Shown one piece after another: positions 58,401 to 64,000 of a stretch of 64,000 nucleotides of DNA. Under the pieces are notes generated by a model that was given only the letters and a program-made list of their open reading frames with translations, did no database searches and was not told where the DNA came from. Each line of letters opens with the position of its first letter. Position 1 is the stretch's first letter. Made by a program: the position numbers and the translations under genes. Source of the DNA: Falciphora oryzae (taxonomy: Eukaryota > Ascomycota > Sordariomycetes > Magnaporthales > Magnaporthaceae); the NCBI GenBank assembly GCA_000733355.1, contig JNVV01000005.1, forward strand, positions 472,649 to 536,648, written 5' to 3'.

Positions 58401-59357
58401 GTCGGGCTCTTCCCGGCGGCAAATTTCGCGCAGCTTCTCCTTGATTTCATGGACGACTCGAGGGATCCCAAAATGGGCGTCGTCCTTGGCCCGGACAGCC
58501 TCGTGGACGCTATCGAGCACAAGATCCCTGTGGTCCGGGTCCTCGGCGAAGAATTGGCAGGCGCCAAAAGACGCGAGGGAGTGAACCGACTTCCACCAGA
58601 TCTCCAGGCCAAAATAAGGGCGCGAGCTCTCTGCCCGTGATGCCGACACCACCGAGGCCATGGGGATCATCTGGAGCACCTCCGGGTTCGGAGAACGCTC
58701 GCCGGCAGGTACGGCCACGGGGCCGGTGTTGGGCGGGAGGTTGGGAAAGAGGCCGCGCACGTCTGCGGTCGTCTTGACCTTGACGACATAATCACTCGTT
58801 ACCACGAGGTATGCAAACCCATTCCGGCGGAACTGGTGCTCCTGTATAATCTTGAAGACGCCCTTGACCGTCTGCAGGTCCCACTGGATCCTCCCATCGA
58901 TACTGTTGGTCGAGCTCTGGGAGACCGAGGTGGTCTCCTGTGAGCCGGTAGCACGGTTGAAGTCGGACCTGGACGACTCCCTGCGGCCCAGCAGGCTGAC
59001 GATGTTCCCGGCCGAGGCGGTCCGCTGCTTTCTGAGCGTCCTGGGCGAGCGCGAGGCGGCGATTGATAGCTCACTAGCATCGGGGACGGAGACGGCGATG
59101 GCGGGTGGTGACCGGGAGAGCGGAGGAGAGGTAATGCTAAGGGCGCGGATCGAGCGGATTATGCTGCGCCTCCTGGGCGCCGCGATGGCCGGAGTGGACA
59201 AGGACGTGGCGAGTTTCGGCGGCGACGGTGACGGCGACGGCGTGATCCACTCGATGGCCGTGTCCAGCTGGGGAAGGGAACTATTTCTCGAGTGCGAGCG
59301 GGATCCCAGCAGGCTCTCGGATAGCCTGTGCATTTTGGGGTGATCCATCGCAAGCAT
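55469..59357 (-). CDS. Large leucine-rich repeat protein with PH-like N-terminal domain
   Basis: Five exons (59357-58159, 58063-57588, 57506-57243, 57163-56820, 56731-55469) encode 1181 residues. The first ~150 residues are Ser/Pro/Arg-rich. Residues ~155-400 resemble a PH-like module (GVFKIIQEHQFRRNGFAYLVV, then YFGLEIWWKSVHSLASFGACQFFAED). From about residue 560 on, irregular LRRs of the RNase-inhibitor type appear: LGLGDVASL, LQALDISRCSLCS, LQLLDISQNTGR, LHILNLADAV, LRQLRLNDCSID and LRVLVVRNQNL. The C-terminus is acidic (DDDDDDDS) and then Gly-rich. A PH-like domain before LRRs recalls CARMIL-type scaffolds, but homology to CARMIL is not shown. I know similar uncharacterised proteins only from fungi. 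All four introns keep codons intact. Confidence 0.82.
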
Positions 59358-62300
59358 GACCGCGGTCCTGTTTGGCTAGTCTAGCCTAGGGCAGCTTTGG
59401 TTCGTTTTGAGCGCGGGACCGATACGGGGATAATAGGAGGGAAGCCGGGAAAGCTCTCTCGGCGGAGGGAGGGCTCCTGCGCTCCGAGGCCCCTCGGGGC
59501 CACAATCTAAACTTCGGTGGCGGGTAGTCCACGAGACATGAGTATATGGCGCTGAAGCCGGCAATCCATCTGGTGACGTGAACGAAATGCGTCTTAGGGA
59601 GGCCGTCGCGGAGGTCAGGATCGTCGGTGGCAGGCGGCCATTGGGTTGGGAAGCAGGCTGCAGATAGAGGACGAAAGCGGAAAGAAGGAAACAAAAAAGG
59701 GGCGCTTTTCGCAGACGACAAAAACAACCACAGGAACAAAATGATTATTAGCGGCGTGGGAAGAGGCCGCACATGACCAGCAGGACAGCAATCGGCCGAT
59801 GAAGAAACAGAGCCAGTTCAGGAAGCCAAGGGGAAAGCCGGGAGCCGGGAATGATAGGGCACGGCGTTGCTGCCGTACGTGCAGTGCGGTCGCTGTGGTT
59901 GGGTGGCCGGCCGATACGATGCCACGAGTGATCGTCATGGGCTTGACCCTGTTTTGCTGGTTGCAGGGAGCATTGGCCAATGTAGGCAGGGATGCGCCTC
60001 AATGGGCCCGGCGGTGGGCGTACAGTGCAATCCCGTCCCTCCAGCCAGCACACGCCGCGTAGTATTCTGCCCCCGCGGAGGCGTCGCAGGCCAAGCTGAG
60101 GGAAACGACAGGCTCGAGCTGCCCGCCGACCGGGTACCTCTACTGCCCAAGTCAGCAGCCAAGTTGCATCATGCGACGCCGGCATGCTGTGCGCAGCGAA
60201 ACAGCAGCACGTCCGTCGACGACGCTGGTCGAGGCTGCTGGTTGCTGCTGGCTACTGGCCCGGGCTGTGCGTGATTGTATGATCCCCATACGGTGCGCAT
60301 CTCACCCGACATCGCTTACCCCCGTCGGCCATTGGGTCGCCATGATGCCACTGCTCGCCGTTGCCGAGGAGAGGCCCAGTGCAGAGTAGAGAGCCATCGC
60401 CGGAGAAGCGCCGTCTCCGAAAGCCACTGACGGCTGTAATCAGAAAGCGCTGCTTTGGCGCCGTGCCAGCAAATGGATTTGGCGACTGCAGCCCGTCAAC
60501 CTCCCGCCCCGGAATGCTTGATGACGTAATGCCTGCGTATATGAACAAACAGCCCGGTCAAGGTGTGTGGCTTTCTTCCGCCAAGCCCACTTTTGACCAG
60601 CAGGTGGGGTTTTCAAATATCGGGTGGGGGTGTGGCTTGAATTACGCCACCCACCAGCCACGGTGCACATGTTTCTCCATCCGACGGGAATTGCAGACGA
60701 TCAATCTGGGGCTTAGCTTAGGCACCCATCTAGATTGTGCCCCGACCTCGATTGCTTCAGGCGAATGTCACTCTGATCCCGCCCGTTCGCCAGCGGAAAC
60801 ACAGTGGTGTTGTCATCATCTCAAGTTTATCTGATGCGGGGTCAAGAGAGAGAGGGTGTGTTTCGACGAAGAAACGAAAAAGACCTGGGCCAACACCCGG
60901 GTGCCAAAGCGTGCATTCAACATCTGCCCTCTCCTCCCGACAGTCTGGGCACGCTTGCGTAACGGTGTGGCCAGTTGGCATCCAGGGGCGCCGCTGACCA
61001 CTCGGCGGCCTCTCCATGGTGACGCGCTCGTCAACGCACAAGACACGAAACCCAAATCCCGAACGCGCCATCCATCCGCTCATCTTGTTCCATGCTTCGA
61101 GGCTAGAACAGCAGATGGGGGAGGACCGTGGGCAGAGCCTCAAACTCAATGAAACCAGCACGAACGAGAAAGATGAAGGACTCTGCTCGTTCCGCCCTTC
61201 TGTCGGTCCATTTCCTCAAGAGGGCTCCCAACAAACAGACATGAATCCAGGCAGGTTGCCAGGCCAGACAGAGTGGTATTATGGTTATTGCGCATACGCG
61301 CGCCCATATAAACACTCGACAAACCCCGGCCCCGTAGGATGCTACACCGTCGAACTTTGTTTCTGACACGCTGACACGACCATTGTGCCTGTTATACGAA
61401 TACCCCCACTCGAGGGGGAACTGGCCGACGGTTCTTTTGAATCCTCCAAAATCAATTCAAAAAACCACCCTCGCAACCTTCGCCCTCGTCGGTAAGGTTG
61501 GTGTTGCGTGATCGATGTGAGGCGCCGGCGCGGTGTGCGTGCGCGAATGCAGGGACTTCACCGCCGCCGCGCTGGCAGATTGCCCATGGCGTCGATAGCA
61601 TTTATAGCAGCGCCTCCGCGTGAGCGAGGGAAAAACATGCCGAAATGCGCCTTGTCGTTGGTGCCACAGCCAACAATAATTCTTTCCCATCCAGAATGAT
61701 GGGGGGCATGGGGGCACAGGCCCATCGAGTCCACAACTGCCGCCTTGTTTGAGTGGCGACCAGGGCTACCTAAAAACAGGAACAAACAAACATGCAGGCG
61801 TTTTGGTGTTTCGTTTGCGGGAGGGTGAAGCCTCGCACGCACGCGCCGCGTGGAGCGAGAGAGGGCTGTTTCAGGGCATGGGCCACCTTGATCCGGTGCG
61901 CCATGTTTCGAAACGCCCTTGTCTTCTTTCCCTTCCCTTCCCTGTGCAGCTTTGGGTTGGACGCGCGATGGATTGGATGCTACGGTACCACCCGCTGCTA
62001 GTCAAGCACGCGTGCGCCTCTAGCGCCAGCTCCCGCCTCCCCGGTGCGGCTTTGACTTTACTCCGTCTGTTCTCCAGCCCAGGCTTCTCCAGATGGGGGT
62101 CTAGATCGGGTATCTGTTTCGTGAATCGGGGAAGAGGCTGCTGACGTCTTTTTGGATCTCAGTTTCGCGCTGTTGGTGATACGTTTTCCTAGCTAACTCT
62201 CCCGCCGCCCCCTGCGCCTTGCCTCTGGAACGGCTTAATTTAGCTATGTTCGGGTACTGTGATGAGTGTTTTGACACCTAACCGGGTTAAGCCCTTCATG

Positions 62301-64000
62301 TGTTGTTTACTCCTACCCAGGTATAACCAACCTACGACCTAGGACGACACACATTCCCATGCTCACCAGCTCGCAAAAAGAGGCCGTTTAGTTGCTTTCC
62401 TTGTGGGTCCTGCCAGACACGCATCAATGGGATCCTGCACAATGGGAGGGACCGGGCGGTCACGAGGCCCTTTGCTCACCGCCGCCGCCATCAATCCCAG
62501 ACCCGGCGGTGACACCAAGAGCCGTCTGTCCACTGGATCCCTAAAATTGCTGCTCATGCATATGCCATGCAGTGCTTATTAGCTCCGGGTGCCGATGGGG
62601 ACTCTGGAGGGTGGTGTCCCTTTACGTCTTCGGATAATGGCAGGGCTGTTAGTCCCTCCGTCCCCTCCGTCTGCAAGTCTGATAGTGTGTCCCTAGGTCC
62701 CGGCCTAGATCTTTACGCATTCCAGCGAGCCATGGAGGCTGCTGACGGCAGTTGTCAAGGACCGGCGGGTCGGTCCAGTCGCCAAACGAATCGCTTCCAT
62801 TATCCCTAGAAGGAATGGAATGGATCTAGTGGCATGGAGTTAGTAGTTCCAAATCGGCCTAGTATGACGGCGCACCAAACTGGAATTGTGCAGGGACCGA
62901 CTGGCTGGTGAAGGTCCAATGTGTGAAGCAGGATGCGTGGTTTTGGTCTATCGTCGCGCGCCAACCCATCTTGGACTAGCGCCGACACGAAACTGGGACG
63001 GTTTCAGATGGACGCCCCTGGGCCACTGGCACCTCTTTATTCTGCACAACACGCGATGGAGCAAGTCCCATCGTCATCATCGTGTTCGGGCAGGGAGAGC
63101 GTGTCCTCTGTCACGTGGCGGCGTGTTTGTGGCTGATGGAAGTGCCTGTAATTAGACTGGCACTTCTGTGCGTGCGCAAGCACGAGCAGGGAGGCGGGCA
63201 AGTCAGACAAGGCTTCACGCCTTGCTGGCATCGTCCCCGCTGGAGACCTTGACAGTCAGCCATTTTTATATTTTTATAATTGATAAATGCCATACCCGTG
63301 ATTGGGCCAGCCCTGCTCGCCGGGCCCACAGCGAGAAACAAAGAGTCACAACAAACAAAACAGGCCTCACCGGGTCATGCCGGCAGCCCGGCCTGCAACG
63401 AAAATGCTCGCTGCTGGCGGCCTGAGTAGGGACCTACGGGTAATCTTGGACAGGCGCAGACACGAGGTCCTAGATGAGGGGGAGGCGGTCCTTTGTGCTC
63501 CCTGTGGACCCCGGCCGCCAGAGAAATAGCAGGCGGCAAGGTAAAGAGTGAGGCCACAAGGGAAACATGAGGGTTGAGTCCCACTGCGGCCGCCCGCTGC
63601 GAGGTATGAAGCGCTTTCCTACCAGGTTTCTCTATCAAATATCGCACATCGAAATCCCATGCCCGGATCATGGCTGCCGGACGTCGTACTTCCATGGTCC
63701 CTAAATTTGTATTTCGTAGGTCTCTTGCCGGCACCATGTATCAAACCCCCACCACCGGCCCAGGTGGATGCATGGGTCGTTGATTGCGTGGTATGCGTGC
63801 GTGCTTTTTTTGTGTCCTCAGCTCTTAGCCCGCATGACAAAGGGCCGCCAGTCCACTTCCCGCGCCGCTGGGAAGGGAGGAAAAAGAAAAAAAAGAAATG
63901 CAGAATCGAGCGGTGATCGGCCTGTGATCTTCGCTCGCTTGTGCCGGCCCACGGCTGCAGCAGTGTATCACTTTAATAGCATCTCACCTCACCCCGCGAC
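59358..64000. other. 4.6 kb region without supported genes
   Basis: The right end of the window. Open frames are under ~160 codons, overlap on both strands, often lack ATG and show no domain. Base composition looks like the other intergenic regions, with no obvious AT-rich repeat-induced point mutation signature. It may be a long 5' region of the LRR gene or flank of a gene beyond 64 kb. Confidence 0.45.

Noticed and set aside
60361..60834. 157-codon plus-strand frame at the right end
   Set aside because: Begins with TTG and shows no recognisable domain or splice-compatible continuation.

Overview
The window is a gene-dense piece of nuclear DNA from a filamentous ascomycete (Pezizomycotina, probably Sordariomycetes). 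The evidence is short introns of about 50-110 bases with GTAAGT-type donors in almost every gene, strongly GC-ending codons, CT-rich leaders, and fungus-specific families: a DUF1770 protein, a Zn2Cys6 factor with a Fungal_trans_2-type body, an alternative external NADH dehydrogenase and an SWR1 subunit of the filamentous-fungal type. Species assignment is beyond what the sequence alone allows. I found no bacterial, plasmid, viral or CRISPR signal, no transposon ORF and no convincing tRNA or rRNA gene.

Layout, left to right: a small secreted six-cysteine protein (+, 1.7-2.3 kb); then four minus-strand genes, namely a VPS71/SWC6 zf-HIT subunit of SWR1, a KEL3/KLHDC4-like kelch protein with DUF4110, an M1 zinc aminopeptidase, and a single-pass membrane protein with a Gly/Asn-rich ectodomain (to 14.4 kb). 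A 2.7 kb gap follows, then a GNAT acetyltransferase (+, 17.1-18.3 kb), an NDE-type mitochondrial NADH dehydrogenase (+, 19.6-21.5 kb) and a Zn2Cys6 factor (-, 22.8-25.4 kb). After a 4.1 kb gap comes a compact housekeeping block: RPC19 (+), the complex I LYR subunit NDUFA6/14.8 kDa (-), BUD31 (+), a ZNF511-like C2H2 protein (-), SMG7/EST1 (+), adenosine kinase (-) and ribosomal protein uL2 (-), to 42.3 kb. The right part holds a DDT/WHIM chromatin protein (+), a DUF1770 protein (-), translation termination factor eRF1 (+), prephenate dehydratase (-), mitochondrial HTD2-like 3-hydroxyacyl-thioester dehydratase (+) and a large LRR protein (-, 55.5-59.4 kb). The last 4.6 kb has no gene I can support.

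Most genes are housekeeping: transcription (RPC19), splicing (BUD31), translation and mRNA quality control (uL2, eRF1, SMG7), chromatin (SWC6, WHIM protein), mitochondrial metabolism (NDE, NDUFA6, HTD2), purine salvage and phenylalanine synthesis. They sit as alternating convergent and divergent pairs, with no biosynthetic cluster or operon-like logic.

I do not see a clearly new biological system. The better leads are in-frame basic, acidic-residue-poor leaders upstream of adenosine kinase (ATG-started) and of the aminopeptidase (no ATG), which could create mitochondrial isoforms; a probable GC-AG intron in the prephenate dehydratase gene; an intron that splits the last codon of eRF1 and leaves only five coding bases in the final exon; a 12-base terminal coding exon in the NDUFA6 gene; the secreted cysteine protein; and three poorly characterised multi-domain proteins (membrane Gly/Asn protein, WHIM protein, LRR protein). 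Exon coordinates were read by eye from splice signals, reading phase and remembered family conservation; no alignment or RNA data were used.
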